Source of the DNA: Sinonovacula constricta
Lineage: Eukaryota; Mollusca; Bivalvia; Cardiida; Solecurtidae
NCBI GenBank assembly: GCA_007844125.1
Contig: CM017568.1
Span: 6,220,685 to 6,284,684, forward strand
Length of the DNA stretch: 64,000 nucleotides
Direction of reading: 5' to 3'
Below are positions 12,301 through 27,300 of this stretch, piece after piece. The position numbers and the translations under genes were made by a program. The notes beneath the pieces were generated by a model. That model worked only from the letters and a program-made list of their open reading frames with translations, was not told the DNA's origin and made no database searches. Every line of letters begins with the position of its first letter. Position 1 is the stretch's first letter.

Positions 12301-15300
12301 AATTTACACTTACATGACTAAGAGAGACTTAATTTTGTTGGTACAACAGGTGATTTGAGTTCAATTTTTTTGTTGTGCCTAAGAATGGTTGGTAAACATG
12401 TGTCCAAGTGCAAAATCATAATTTGTTAAGCAAAAAAGCTGTTTTTAATAAATATGTTTGAAAGACATATTAACCTACATCGGTTTATTTCAATTCTATA
12501 GCTAATAAAATACATGTATAATAAATAAATAAAACATTACGAACCTAATTGAATAAACATTAAATATAGAAGCATTTTACAACAATATGAAATTAGAATA
12601 TTGATAAAAAAATAGATAAACAATAAAAAAAATCAATGTTAGGCATGTTATAGTTTACACAGTGTTAGCAAAAACAGCTAAAAAACAACTAACAAACTTT
12701 TTTAGGAATTAAGAGAAATGTTCACATGCTAGTTTAAAATCTTTGTACATCAAATACGTCCAAAGAATAAAGGTGTATTACCAATAAATACCAATTGGTT
12801 AAATAAAGGAATTGCTTTTTGCTTGTTTTTCTTGACCATCTAATTAAACAGACATGAATAACATGTGAAGCTGTTTCCCTTGACTCCAAAAGACAAGAAA
12901 GACTATCAGATATCCATAAAAGAGTGGTAAATCTAGCGCGACTTAGCAATATTCCATTTTTAAGATAACCCTTTACTGCTGGTACTTATTTAAATCATCC
13001 ATTCAAGATGATTCTATCGAGAGCCAGAAATAAACAGTTATGATCACGAATGGAGGAATTACAGGGTTTGATTTCAACACTACCAAAATGCAATTTAAAA
13101 ACTTATATTGTAAAGTTAATCTTACATTTCTTTCCTTATTCAGCAAGAACAAATGAATATATTTAAAAGTTGTCCAACAATTCACAGCTTTACTTTTCTT
13201 TATATAAAAATTCAGTTTCTGCATCTTGAGTTTTCACAGCCAAACATTAAATTCATTCAATCAACAGTGAATATTGATATATATTCAGTGTGTTACTGAA
13301 TCATAAAATTGCATTGTTAATGCCCATTTTGACATTTTATTTCAATTAATGATGAAAAACTGATGGTTATAATAAAAAAAGTTCAAATCAAACCACTGAC
13401 TCTGCTACGTTTAGCATTACCTCCCTTTTATCTGAATTTCTGTGGAGTCCAATTTGAGTGTGCACATACCTGATCTATTAGGTTGATGCCTGTGGGCAAG
13501 GGCGATTCAGTGCTGTTGGCTGAAGACATCTGGGCTGCAGGGAGTCGTGCACCAGGCTCTTTCTGTTCCCCAGACTCTGGCACACTCGATGGCTTCTTCT
13601 TCTTTAACTTGGCCAAGATAGAAGACTCTCGTTCAGGGAACGGGGGCATCTCTTCTAGGACAGTTGCCTGAGGAGTGGGGTTTAAACCAAATGTGCTAGT
13701 GATCTTGTCACGAAACAAAATATTTGTCAACATGCTTAGCATCTATAAAATACAAATTTGTCATATTTGCAATTTCCAGCTAAGTATTGGTGGAGGGAAG
13801 ACCCCAAACATATTTCTGGGTGAAAACCATCAGCACACAGCAGGTCAGCTACTCGTGCACCCATTAACATTTAAAACCTGTTGTGAATCATTTCATTTCA
13901 TTCTTCTTTATGTTTAAAAATGTCAAATACACTGACATTATATGAGTACTAGTAATTCTCCATGATGAATTTTATATACATGTAACTGTTATCAAAGAAT
14001 ATAAGTGACTTCAGATGATAACTCACCAGAACATCAGCAGTGGCTAGTGAACTAAGCTGCAGGTATTCAATGCTTCTCTGCTGAAGCTCCACATCAGAGT
14101 TGCGCATGTTGTTATCACTTTTTAACACCTGTAATGCATAATAAATAATAATAAGTTATTTTTATGTTTTATTTCCATAAATCATTCAACATGCAATGTA
14201 GACCATGGCCTATGCCTCAGTAGACCAATCTTAAGTTGACTATATGAGCTATGGTCCTAAGTAAGATCTTATATCTATCAATTCTCTCCGACATAGTTTC
14301 GTATTGTTTTTTGGCAATTCTGTTTTTGTAATGATTAATTAATAATAAGGAGAAAAAAAATTATAACATATCTATAATAGTCTAAACTCAAATATGTCTC
14401 CAGTTGTTTGTTTGTCCCACCTACAGAATTTCAGTTCTCTGGAAACAGTGTGCACTTGAAGCAGATAAAGTGCTGCCTTCACTGTGTATAGCATGCCATG
14501 AACATATGGCATGATACCACACCCAGTCACATTATCCTGACACTGGGCCAACCAGTCGGGGAACTACCCTTAGATTTGCTTGAGCATTAGCAAGGGAGCT
14601 ATACCGATACCATTTTTAACGACTTTGGTATGTAGCGGCCCAAGAGTTAGCCAGTTATGTATTATTAGGAAGCTCTGGCAGAATATTATGCATAAAAAAT
14701 CAAGGTGCAGTTCCACAGCCTTTTATTTATCGAAATTTGGTGCAATCAGTCAGGACAAGATACATAATCCTGCGTTCAGCAAATAAAACATTTAAGTTAA
14801 GTATGATTAAGTTACAATAAAACAAGTACTTACATCTTGTATTGTCCCTTTGATCTCTGGGAAGAGATTAACAAATTTTATGTAAGTCGACAACAGAAGG
14901 CCCCTGGTAGAAGGGGCACACAGGTGGTACTTGGAGTGTAGCAGCTGGAACTGTACTAGGGGGCTGTGAACGATAGCAAAACATCATGACATTATAAAGT
15001 AGGTTCTTATGATAAATTGAATGTAGGTCAATAACAGTAGGCTCCCAGTAGAGGGGGGTGCTCACAGAGTGTAGCAATGGGAGCGAGTGGGTTGTGGAAA
15101 TACAACAGCACATAATCATTATTACATAGTGATGATTGAAAGGGACTCCAATCTGAACCCAATGATTCCATAAAAAGCCCAATGATTTTTAAACATGTGC
15201 AAAACCCCATTAAATCTGAACTGTATAGTTAACACTGCCAGATATTTGTTCTGTGTTTTTTACTAGTCAATAACAGCTGGGCATTAGCACCATTGTTTTG

Positions 15301-18300
15301 GTCTGATATCTATGTATCAGTGTTTGGGTTTGTCAACAAGTTTACCAAGTTGTTATCCAGGCAACACAAAATTTACCAAGTTCCCTTTTTGTGTTTTTTT
15401 TCTCCTGTTTTTGTTTTTTATAAGTTATTTTTACTGCTAGTCAATTACAAATTTTAACAATGAAAGCACAGTAACATATACTTTATGACTGTTTTTTTTT
15501 CCTTTTGTTTGTTCCTAAAGTCATTTAAGCCGGAGTCTATGCAATCTTTATTTAAATAAGGGCAGTTGGATTATATCAATTTGTAAGGTTATTGTAGTAG
15601 AAGTATAAAATTTTATATATTGCATCCTTGGATAATGGTATATGTTTATATGAGACAATTTTATGCAATATTACAGATTAAAAACAATTAAAGTAATTAA
15701 AAACATGTATAAAGTTAAACAATATCAACATATGCAGTACACTCAATTGGTTGAACCTGAAAGATTAACATCATCAGTCTGCACTTATTTTTAACAAGCT
15801 ATTGCTGTGAAGGTCCTCTTACATCATAAACTGAGCATAACCAATATCACTTACAAGCTTGAGACATATCTCGTAAGTGGTTTTAGTTGAGTTTGTAGAT
15901 ACTTCAGTAACAATGATTAATATTAAAATTACCTACTTATCTACATCAATATACAATTTTGGTGACTTTTTGTCCCAGGCGATTTCAATGCGTTAGTTTG
16001 ATATGATGACATTGTGAACTCAAGCACTGTATATATCATATAAACAGCAGTAATTCCCTGTGTGTACCCACCTTGATCTTGGATCGCCCGCAATAAGGTT
16101 TCCAAACTCTCCCAGAATGTATCCTCCTACCTTAACCATATTCTCATGACAAGCCGGTGCCTGCAGGGCCTACATGCAAACAAAAAAAATGGGTTATTGT
16201 ACCTTTGTATCTATTATACACATCTTAAAAATGTTTAACATACACTGCAATGGCCTTAAAGCACTACTTTTAGTGTGAAATTTACACACACACCAATAAC
16301 CTGCTGGTAATAATTACATTATTGTAAGCTTAACAAAAAATATTTTGAAGGAAAGCCATAAAAAGCCCTTCCCTGACCTCACTGTATTCAATTCTCTTGC
16401 ATGATGCATTTTAACGACTACAATCCACACAACCTATAGTTCACTTTAAAGTAAAATAGTATTAGCAAAGGTTAGAGTCACAGTGCTTATATTGCCTTAA
16501 TAACACAACTTCCATTTAATACAGCAAACCCAATGACTATGATCTAAGAAACAATACCAAGACAGGGAAAAAGAAAACAGCAACATAAGAACATAAAATA
16601 ACTGAATCACTTAAAAAGAAATGATATCAGTTTAGGTTAGAATCCGTCGTTACATTCTTTTAATTAATGCATCAAATTAAAACTATTAAAGTAGTAAGCA
16701 GTATGAAATAAATGCTTCAGAAAAGTACACTCACCTCAAAAACTGTTTTGGCTGCATAGCCCTGTACATCATCCCTGTTGATGACGATCTGTATGACTCT
16801 ATACCAGACCTCCTCACTCACGTAGTCACCAGCTATACGGATAAGGTTCAGAATAACATCGACATACCATGTGTAGTCCACTGCATACTTTTCGGCCAAG
16901 ATAGCCACCTTCAATACCTGGGATAAAATAAAGAGAATATTTATACAGTGGAATCTCCCAAGACCGGATCTTCTACATATCGGAATCCATTCTAGTCCGT
17001 CCTTTTTACCTTAAATAATCTTTGTAAAGTTATCTTTTACTGTCCAAAGTCCGCTACAATCTGGCCTAGTTTTCCTGACACTTTGTGTATTGTAAGTGCA
17101 AATCACACCCCACAGTCCGATGCTGATTGCGGACCCCCTCACCATGTTGTTAATTGGGGATCGGGGCTTATTGACAAGGTGTGAATTGTCATTGTGTACA
17201 AGATAACGGCGCAGCATGTGAACAACCTAACTGTAAAGAATGATGTGTACCGTGTGAATTACTCTCCCATGAAATTTACATTCAAGCTGTCAATTAGGCA
17301 GAGAAGGTAAAGTTATTGGTCTTAATTGATGTTGATTGGCAATAACCTGTTGCATCATTTATCCATTATCCATTTAACTTCATTGCATAATTAGCTGCTG
17401 CACTAATAAGGTTATTTGTTATGTCTTATCAGAGAAAAATCATGTCACAGCTTCCTCTTAAAGAGAAAAGATGAGTTATCCCTTCAAAAGAAGATTCAAA
17501 TAATTAATCAATACAAATGTAAACCTAAACCAACAGTGAAGGCACTTGCAGAAACATATGGCATCAGGAAGTCAACAGTCAGCGATATTCTGAAGAAGAA
17601 GGATATCTACAAGCAGCACTGGGATAAGAATGCATCGCCAGACAATATTAGAATTCAGCATGAGATGATGAAGTTTGACAAAATTAACGAGCTTGTCTTG
17701 GACTGGTTTTGTGTTGTTCAAGCTAAAAATCTTCCTGTGTTGGGACCTATAATTCAGAAAAAAGCACTGCAATTGCCACAGAGCTCGGAGACAGTGAGCT
17801 CAAAACCTCTAATGGATGGTTATGTCAGTATTCCATCAAGGAGTTTAGAGTGTGTGGTGAAAGTGCAGGATTAAATACTGACAGTGTTGATTGAATTTAT
17901 AACAAGGATTCCAAGCTTTGTTGAGGAATACAGCTGGTCAGATGTGTTTAACTGTGATGAAACTGGACTCTATTATCAAGCTCTTCCAGAAAAGACTTTA
18001 GCTGTCAAAGGGACATCTACCAAGGGTCACAAAGTTTCAAAAGAAAGAGTGACAGTGTTGTTAGGATGCTGTGCCACCTGTGAAAAGCTAAAGCCACTTG
18101 TGATCGGAAAAGCAGAAAATCCAAGGTGCTTCAAAAACTTAAAAAAAAGTGAACTGGGTGTGATTATGTTGCGAACAGTTAAGTCTTGGATGAACAGCAA
18201 GGTGTTCAAAGAGTGGATAACTCATCTAAAATAGTTCCATGCAACGACAAGGAAGAACAATTCTTCTGATGCTGGACAATGAAACTTCCCATGGAAAGGA

Positions 18301-21300
18301 AAATGACATCAACCTCTCGAATATAAAAGTTATGTTCCTTCCAGCGAACACAACCAGCTATCTTCAGCCACTTGACCAAGGCATCATTAGAACTTTCAGG
18401 GCCAACTACAGAAGGAGTCTGCTGATGTCACTGATCAGCCAGATGGACACCTCACATAGTGTAAGTGAACTTTGTAAAAGAGTCAATCTTCTGCATGCTA
18501 TACAATGGATTGTGCTAGCATGGAATAAAGTAGGCCCCGAAAAAATCACAAAATGCTTTCAGCCCATTGGATTCAGTACAAGAGAGATTTATTTATTTAT
18601 TTATTTGGGTTTTACGGCACACCGACACATAACAGGTCATACGGCGCTGAATACCAAGTTTAATGTGAATAGAGCATAAGGAAAGTAAAATAAAGAAAAA
18701 TATAAAAACAAGGTTAAAATAATGTGAACTATAATTGAAAATAGATAGGTTAATATATAAAACAGTCAAAATGTATGACGGTTGCGTACAAGTGAGAACG
18801 AGGACACACTCTGTGCTGCAGATGATGAGGACGATGATGACCATGATGTCCCACTTGCTGTCTTGGCAAGGAATTTCCCTGTACAAGGGCTGAGTTTGAA
18901 GAAATCGACAAAGATTTGCCTACGGAGAATGACAGTGATGCGTGGGAGTAAAATTTGATTGATTCAGTACTGACTCTTGATACATATGAGCCACAACTAA
19001 CTGCACCAGATGATGTTACGGAGAATGAGCCAGTTGTGAAACCAGGTGCAGACATGAAGCACCAGGATCGCTCTTAAATTGCTTATTCAGTTAAGGAACT
19101 TTGCTGAAGAGAGTGACAGGGACATGGTTGGAGGATAAGGAGAGCTTATTTCAATGATGGAGACAAAAATTGTGAAAAGAAAGTGTAACTCAAAACAAAG
19201 CATGCTTGACTCATTCTTCAGTCCTGCATAACAAGAAAGTTATGAAGTTTAAAAGGCAAACAGTTGAAATAACATCAAAAGAAACTTAATGTATACATGT
19301 ATGATGGAAATAAAACATTGGTGTAGTTAAAAAAAAAAATGGACCGATTATATTGATGTGAGATACCACAGCATTTACTTTTTTCAAAGAGTCTGTGTTC
19401 TGCGATTTTAGTTTTATATAATGATTTTGCTAGACAAAGTTTGTCTTGATATTGTATACAATGTGTTTTGTTATTATTTTTGCAGAATGAATAGAAAGTA
19501 TACCATTGGTGTGTGTTTTGTGCATGCGTGTGTTGGTGAGTGTTTGCTGGTGTGTGTCTTTTTCTTATTTAATTCACAAACTGGTTATTTGTTTTGTTAT
19601 TAAGAAAATATAAAATAAACTAATAAAAAAGATTGCCAAATATGTATACTTCAGCCCCACTCCTAATACAGAAAAAATAATAATCATAACTTAATAATTG
19701 AATATGAATATACCTTTAGTAAAAGAAGAAATATAGAACTCAGCATACATCAGTAAAGAAATATTAAAAAATAATTTAAACCTAAAAAAATAAATCCAAA
19801 AAATTCAGCAGAACATCAAAGAAATAAATAACAAAGGGTAACTAAATAAAGAAATAATAACCCAGCATAACTTAGGAAAGAAATACATGTATATTATAAA
19901 TAATTCAGGCAAAACAGTAAGATCCTCTGTAATCTGGAATCCTCTATAAACCGAACAATTAATTCGGTCAGAAAAGTGGCCAAACTAGGGAGGTTTTAAC
20001 TTATCAAGATATGCAGTTACTTATTACATTTGATCTATGGAACTCTTACTTATGATCAGTTACTTTGGCTAGAATTTTCTATATATATACATCAACATGC
20101 AAAAACAGGTTAGACAAGTTATACATAGCAATAAGCATTTTGCGCTAACAGTTAGTCATTACGCTTCTATTATACTGTTTTTGTTAAAGTCTCATAGAGT
20201 TCATTAAAACTACTATGGAGTCTCACCATTTCCTCTCTAATGGAGTAGTCAGCAGACTCCAGGTACTCGAGCATTTCTCCAACAATCTCCTCAGCATTGG
20301 TACGGTCACACATGGCATACAGAAGGTCCACTGCACGCTGGCGGACACTAACATCACGCTCGGTCTAGGTATGACATAACAATATACATAAAGATAAATG
20401 CACACATTATTGTAAGGATGAAAGCCATTCCATTGTTTACAGATTAGATTTGAGAATTAAACTTGTAAAAAGAATCTTTTTATATGGGTGTAAAAAGTAG
20501 ATTTTGTGTAAGGAACCCATTGGCCCAGTAATTAGATATAAGTCATGACAGAAGAGCCACTGGGTTTCAGCTCTTACTTCAATTGACTATCAAGAACAAT
20601 TAGACAGTGCATTCATAGTTGATGAAAGAGTTTTTAATTTATATTTTATATATATTTGACTTATACTTAAGTTGTATGAGTAGATGGCTCTTTACTGGCA
20701 AAGTTTTCATGATGACGGGTTGTTTCAGGTTTAACATGGTATTGAAAGCAGACAGCATTCCAATCAAATAAAATAATCTTAAGAAGGACACATCAGTAAC
20801 CAATCTAATTTGTAATACAATAAAAATCTATCTTCAATGTTTTTATTTTAGTATTTATTCTTGTCAAAAAGAGTGAATGCCCCTTGATTCACCAACAACC
20901 CATTTACAGCTTTAATGTATCTACAAGGTACATTGAGTGCTGTAATTTCAGTGTCCTCTTTCTCAAATCATTTCTAATAAAACTCCAATACAATGAGTGC
21001 AGTACAATCAATGTACCTTGAGTGCTGTGATGACCGTCTCCTGGTGTTTCTTGACAGCTTCGTGAGAGAATTCAGATGTGGCCAGAAGACACATACTTTC
21101 AAGAGCCAAATATCTGAAAACAAGAAACAGTTTAAATATAAAATACCAAATGGCTACCACATGTTCAAAGGTCCTCTTGCACTAAGGAAAATATATACCA
21201 ACCATTCTTAAGTGAGAATTGCAATTTTAACAGCATTTTAATGATACATGTATGGACATTTGTATGATGCTTTAATTTGATTATCTGAAATTATAATTGC

Positions 21301-24300
21301 ATTTGATTTAAACAGAAAATCATATTTGCTGGTTTGAAATAGTTACTTGAGGTATACTGGTAAAAAATGGCTTAACCCAGATTCTTTTTTTATTAAAAGT
21401 TTTTAACATCTACTTCAAATACCAGTTTTAGAATAAATTCAGCGATAAATGTTTCCTCATCATGACTGACCTAAGATTGGTTTCTCTATGTTGCAGGAAC
21501 TGTCCTAGCTGGTTGCAAGCTCGGACCAGAAGGTTGGGGTCGCTGTCCATGTGTATGATCAGGTTGATTGCCTCAAACAGCACTGCATTTTTTGAGTTTG
21601 AGTGCTGCACCTTCTTTGACTTTGGAGGCTCCTGGGCTTTGTTCAAAATTGTCTCCAGGCATTCTGTCAGTCGTGTCTTTACAGCCGGATCCTCTGTGGT
21701 CAAAATGTTGGTAAAGACTGATACAAAACTAGTGAAGATATATATAGTGTTATTATTTTTAAAATGTTTTTGGGAGATTTTAGTAAAAAAAAATACTATT
21801 TTTAATAAACAACTCCATGCATGTTCTTTGTAAAAGAAGAATCCATGGATTTGTCATAACAGATCCATTAATACACAATGGGAAGTTGTTTGTTGGGTCT
21901 ATCGACTCACTAGCAATTGTTCAGCATTCTGGAAATGGCCATTGAGAAGATTCTTCCCTTTGAAATTTTTCAGCTAATATAGATATAAATTTCTAACAAT
22001 AATATATTATAACATTATAATAAATATATTTAAAGTAAGACAATGAAGAACTGAAACAACAGTTTGTTTTTTTTATCCAGTACGATGATGTGCATTTTTA
22101 CTGCTTATGTCAGCTTATTTACAAGCACCTTCCAGATGTATCTTTTTTTCTTTATAGAATTTCACCACAATGTGATGCTTGCTGATTGCATCCTCACTAA
22201 CACAAGGCCCTGGCTTCTCTTACCAAAGTAAGACCGGAATAAGCAGGTAAATAATAAATACACTTACAAAATGTACACATCATATATAAGCAATACTTTA
22301 AGTTAGTATCAAGCTTGTTTCCACTAACCTGGAGGTGGGTAGTTCTGGAGAAGTCGGAGTAGTTTAACAGACAGCCAAGGGGCCGGTACAAAGTAATAGG
22401 TATAGTCCTGTAGGTCTGTATATGATGATGTCACAATCTAAAGGTAGATAATTAAAGCACAATTAACTTATAATAGACTCATAATAACATTTTGGCTGGT
22501 AAACAATATTCTCACAACACTCATCTTGAAAAGCATTTTATGACATGGACAGCCACACAAACTTACTTTAACTATATACTTATTATGTGATAAAGCATTA
22601 TGTACTTTATATGTCTATTTAAAGACTTGTATTCTATGTATTCATGAAACTAATTTTTTTCTGTCTTTTGTTTGATTAAAAAGTATTATTTACAGGTTTT
22701 CTTCCCTACAAAAATGTAATCTAACTAAAACTAGAACTATCGCTGAATGCGATTCATACACCCACCAATGTCCTTGACAAAGCTGGTACAAGGGTAAGAT
22801 GGGTTCTGCACATTGCCCAGTTGGGGCGAACATTTGAGTTAAGTTTGAAGAAAATCCTTACATTAGTATAGAATTTATAGGGCAGACACGACATATTTTC
22901 TAGTATTGATTGTAAGTAAATTAAAAGACTTGAGACCTTAAGCCGGCAAAAGAGTAACATAGGTTCTGCACATCCCCTTGTTGAGGTGAACATTTGAGCC
23001 AAGATTAAAGAAAAAAATTAAATAAGTGTAGGACGTACAGAGCGGACACGACATATTGTCTAATACTTGATTGTATGTAAATTTGAAGACTTAAAAGGGG
23101 CATAACTTTGTCAAAATGCAATACAGAGTTATGAAACTTGACCTGCATATCCTAATTGTGACACTTTATATATATTTTAAGTTTCAAGCAAATATTTTTT
23201 CTAGTTTCAGAAATATTCAAATTCATGTTAAAATTTAAGAATATTTTCTAAGTCAATTTTTGACCTTCAAGTGTGACCTTGACCTTAAGCCGGCAAAAAG
23301 AGTATCATGGGTTCTGCACATCCCCTTGCTGAGGTGAACATTTGAGCAAAGATTAAGGAAAATCTTTCAATTAGAGTAGGACTTACAGAGCGGACACGAC
23401 ATAATGTCTAATATTTGATTTTGATATTTAACCTTCAATTGTGACCTTGACCTTGAGCTGACACATGGGCAACATGGGTTCTGCACATCCCCTTGTTGAG
23501 GTGAACATTTCAGCCAAGTTTGAAGAAAATCCTTCAATTGGTATAGGATTTATAGAGCGGACACGATAATGGAGACACAGACGGACGAAGCGAATCCATT
23601 ATAGCCCCCCCCCCCCCCCCCCCCCACACACACACACATTTTGTGGTGGGGGTATAAAAAAAAAACATTCACAGAGTAATTGAGATTCTTCTTTTCTCGT
23701 AATTAAGGATTAAAATTAGACAACTGCCTATACTTTGTTCCTATCCCAGAGCCCTGGGCAGAGACTGATTATTCCAAAGAGAAAGCTTGACAACTGCTGC
23801 TAAGACGAGTGTTAAGTGTTAATCATAGTATATTATGAATTATTGTCTTGATATAATATAAAGGATATCATGTTTTTTTTGCAAGTAATTGTATCCTGGT
23901 ATGACAATGTTTACTCTATGTGGTTATTTAACTGTTGTAGTGACAGGAGGAAGTTATCACATCAAACAGATGAGGGGTGGGTGGTGGTGGGAGAGTATTC
24001 AAAACTGATCATGGAATAAAAATGGGAGGAAGGTGTCAAAATGGAGAGAGAAAAGTAAGAGTAGTTAGATGAAGAATATAAGGGAATACATTCAGTTTAA
24101 GGAATTATGAGAGAAAAATGGAAAATATCAGATAAAAGAGTGGGAAGAAATATTTGTATGTTACCTAATTCAAGAAAGTAAGGAGGAAGTTGGGATGTGG
24201 GAATTGTTTCCTTACCCTGCTTAGCCTAGAGACTGCTAGAGATACACAGCCTTTGTACTCCTCAGGGTTCTTCTTGACCAGATTCTCTATCAGACTGGTA

Positions 24301-27300
24301 GCAGCAGTCACCACACCCTGAAAGCAAACAAATCAAGAATTAGATTTATAAAATCACACATTACCATCCAATGGTTAACTTCCTCTGTGTAAATTTCTAA
24401 ATACTTTTATAATCAGTGGAAAAAAAACTATCAATAATCTCATTTTCGTATTTCATCCCCATTCCAGTGTATCACCCTCAATAAACTGGGAAATTGCATT
24501 TAATGTATAAATGAGCATAATAGGGCACTAATCATCTTAAATACCGTATTCGCTCATGTAATCGCCACACTTTTTTACCCGATTTTATCGTTAAGGAGTT
24601 GGGGGTGCAGCCATTTTATAGGTGTAAGGCCTTGGGACCTTTTTTTCTAGAACAATTCTGCCGATTATTAGGACGCCATGCGTTTACTTCGCGACATAAC
24701 TTTATGAGCTCTCTAAATAAGAGGTTGACGGACGGTATGAACAAGGAAGCGCCGTTCTATGCTTTTCTGGTAGCGATCTAATTAAGTTCAAACATTTTGT
24801 TTAAAAAAGTATAATATTAAAACACTAACCAACGTGAACATATTCCATAATTTATAAATTACTTTCTAGTTTTATCTCTTGTATCATATTTCTGAATGTT
24901 TGCATCATCAAACAATTTCACCCTGCTAAAATGTCACGTGCAAACTACCATGCAGATCAAAGGATTTCATAGCAGAGCCGATAAAACAACACAGCTTTGA
25001 TACGAGCCGACAATCTCTTTGAAGTTGCATTTCATAGACAGGAAATATCGATGATAAACTCCATACAACCTGTCAATTAAACGTAACCTCCATATGAAAT
25101 TAACAGGACGGTTAATCCAAATGGTGATATAGCAGAGCTCTGCTGTATAAACTGTGCGGTCTTAAAATTGAATTAGGATTTTGTCTTCAAACTTTGCAGT
25201 CATTTTGGGGTGCGGCAATTACACGGGTGCGACCTTTACATGAGTGAATACGGTAAGACAATTGCCTAGAACAGGCTTGTAGCTGGGGTCAACGGACCTC
25301 CTTTACAAGTACCACGAATATTATCACCTTTACAACAACCAAGAATATTACCACCTTTACAACTACCAAGAATATCACCTCCTTAACAACAACCAAAAAT
25401 ATTATCTCCTTTACAAGTACCAAGAATATCAGCATCTTAACAACTACCAATATCACCTCCTTTATAAGTACCAAGAATATCACCTCCTTTATAACTACCA
25501 AGAATAGTAAACAAGAACATACCATGTGTTGATCATTGAGCAGGTGTATGATGCGAGAGGTCCACTCGCCCATCTGGATGATGTCACTTGAGGACCTCAG
25601 TAGACGCAGCAGGGTCAAAGCAGCACTCTGCTTCACAGCATCAATTGTATCTCTAAAGAGGAAGCAGTTTTATATTTATATCATTACATATTTATCCTGA
25701 ACAATACATGTTTGGCTTATAATTTAATCATTTACCTTTAACTACACATTAATTGCCTTAAACCACTATCAAGACACTCTTAACTTCAGAAAAACACTGC
25801 CAAAACATTAAAGGCATTACAATCTTACCTTTAAATGTAACACTTTGATGGGGCTATGCCAGAAATACTAAATTAAATTCTGGTGTTAAAAATGTTAAAA
25901 GTTATTAAAAAAGTTATTTTATTTGTTCTTTTTTGTTGTTGTGTTGTTGTTTGTTTTCGATGTGGGGTGTTTTGTTTTTGTTTTCTTTTTGGGACAGAAA
26001 GTAGATTTCTTGAAATGAGGGTTCTTCTGTTCTGTTCTTCCAAAAGTGAATGATTTAAAAAAAAAAATTTAATATACTGGTCCAACTTAAAGCATTGCAT
26101 GAACAGTAGATAAACAAGGCAAATTAACAACATTTTTCTGAACCATGAAACATGAAATGTTAAACAAAACAAAAACTACAATGAAAAAAAAAAACATAAA
26201 TTAGAAATATTACCGACAAATATTCACTTTGTTCTTAAACACATTCTCCAAGAATCTACATAAAAAATCAAACATAAATCTGACAATTAATTTTTCTAAC
26301 AAGTTTCAAATTTTTTAATTTGCAAACAAATGAGATAATAAAGGAGGCAATTCTAGTTTCCCACTATTACAGCGTGTAAGTCAGAGGGCAGCAAGTAAGT
26401 CATTTTAATAATGTAAAGCAACATTATAATCATATGCCAAAGAAATGCCACAACCAGCTCACCGCTCATAATCACTGTCTTATCTAAACATCTAAAATAT
26501 TGTTAAAAATAATGCCTACATTTTTCCTGTGGTCATTACAAAAATGGAAGCAGTACAGGTGCCAATGGAAGTTAAGATTGTAACTTTTTTTCCAAACTGG
26601 ATATTAAATTATATCAGAAGCCAGTAGTATTGTGGTTAGGATGCTGGACTCTGGATAAGAGTCCCAGTTAAAACCACTAAACTGCCAGGTGATGTTAGTA
26701 CTTGAGCAAGACTATTTTAGTGCACATTGCTACCAGTACCAGGTAACTGAGTACTGGTTCTACCCAGGAAGTTGGCAGTCGAGAGGGATTAATATAAGTT
26801 AAAAGAATTTGTGTCCCAATTGACTTTAAATAAATAGGCTTAAACTATGAAGCCCGGACAAAAATGTGTCCGCATATTGACAAACAAATAATTCCAGTTT
26901 ATTCCCCCATCAAACTACATTGTTAGGGGTATAACAAGCAAGCAAATGTAATGACAAGGAAGTTATTGTCTAGTCATGTATAATGTTGACATTTTTCCTC
27001 AATCTCTACATGAAGCTGTTTGCCACAGCTATGGTCATTATACTGCATAACATAATGAACAATAAACTATGCAATCTACCTACCCAGAGACTAGAAGCTT
27101 GGGTATATCTACACTTAGTCCGTCAGCCATCTCCCGGCTGCCAATGTTTGCCACACACTGCAAAGCCAGGGTGATGTGGACAGGATTACGACTAGCCAGG
27201 TCATTGCGGATGGCTTGAATGACTAGTTTCATGAGGTCACTGGTGGCTCCGATCAACACCGAGATGAACAGGTAACCCTGTGATTTGAAACAATCAAAGC

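Larger units (their letters stand above)
16946..20000 (+). mobile_element. Degenerate pogo/Tigger-type DNA transposon in an AP2A intron
   Basis: Starts TA|CAGTGGAATCTCCCAAGACC. The far end, ACTAGGGAGGTTTTAA, read in reverse resembles it (AACCTCCCTAG), so the ends are imperfect inverted repeats. Broken transposase pieces lie inside. It lies within the intron between AP2A exons 20227-20364 and 16735-16917, in the opposite orientation to the gene. Confidence 0.75.

Noticed and set aside
13483..13671. Plus-strand ORF of 62 codons
   Set aside because: Antisense of AP2A exon 13470-13667, with no independent domain.
14868..15210. Overlapping minus-strand ORFs as a new gene
   Set aside because: They are off-frame readings of AP2A exon 14834-14963 and of its decayed duplicate. 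The apparent internal protein repeat reflects the exon duplication.
24599..24781. Plus-strand ORF in the CCGTATTC TIR element
   Set aside because: No transposase motif recognisable; too short to support.
25289..25520. Long hydrophobic repetitive extension of an AP2A frame
   Set aside because: Readthrough past the GTATGT donor into the 27-bp minisatellite. The protein repeats only mirror DNA repeats.
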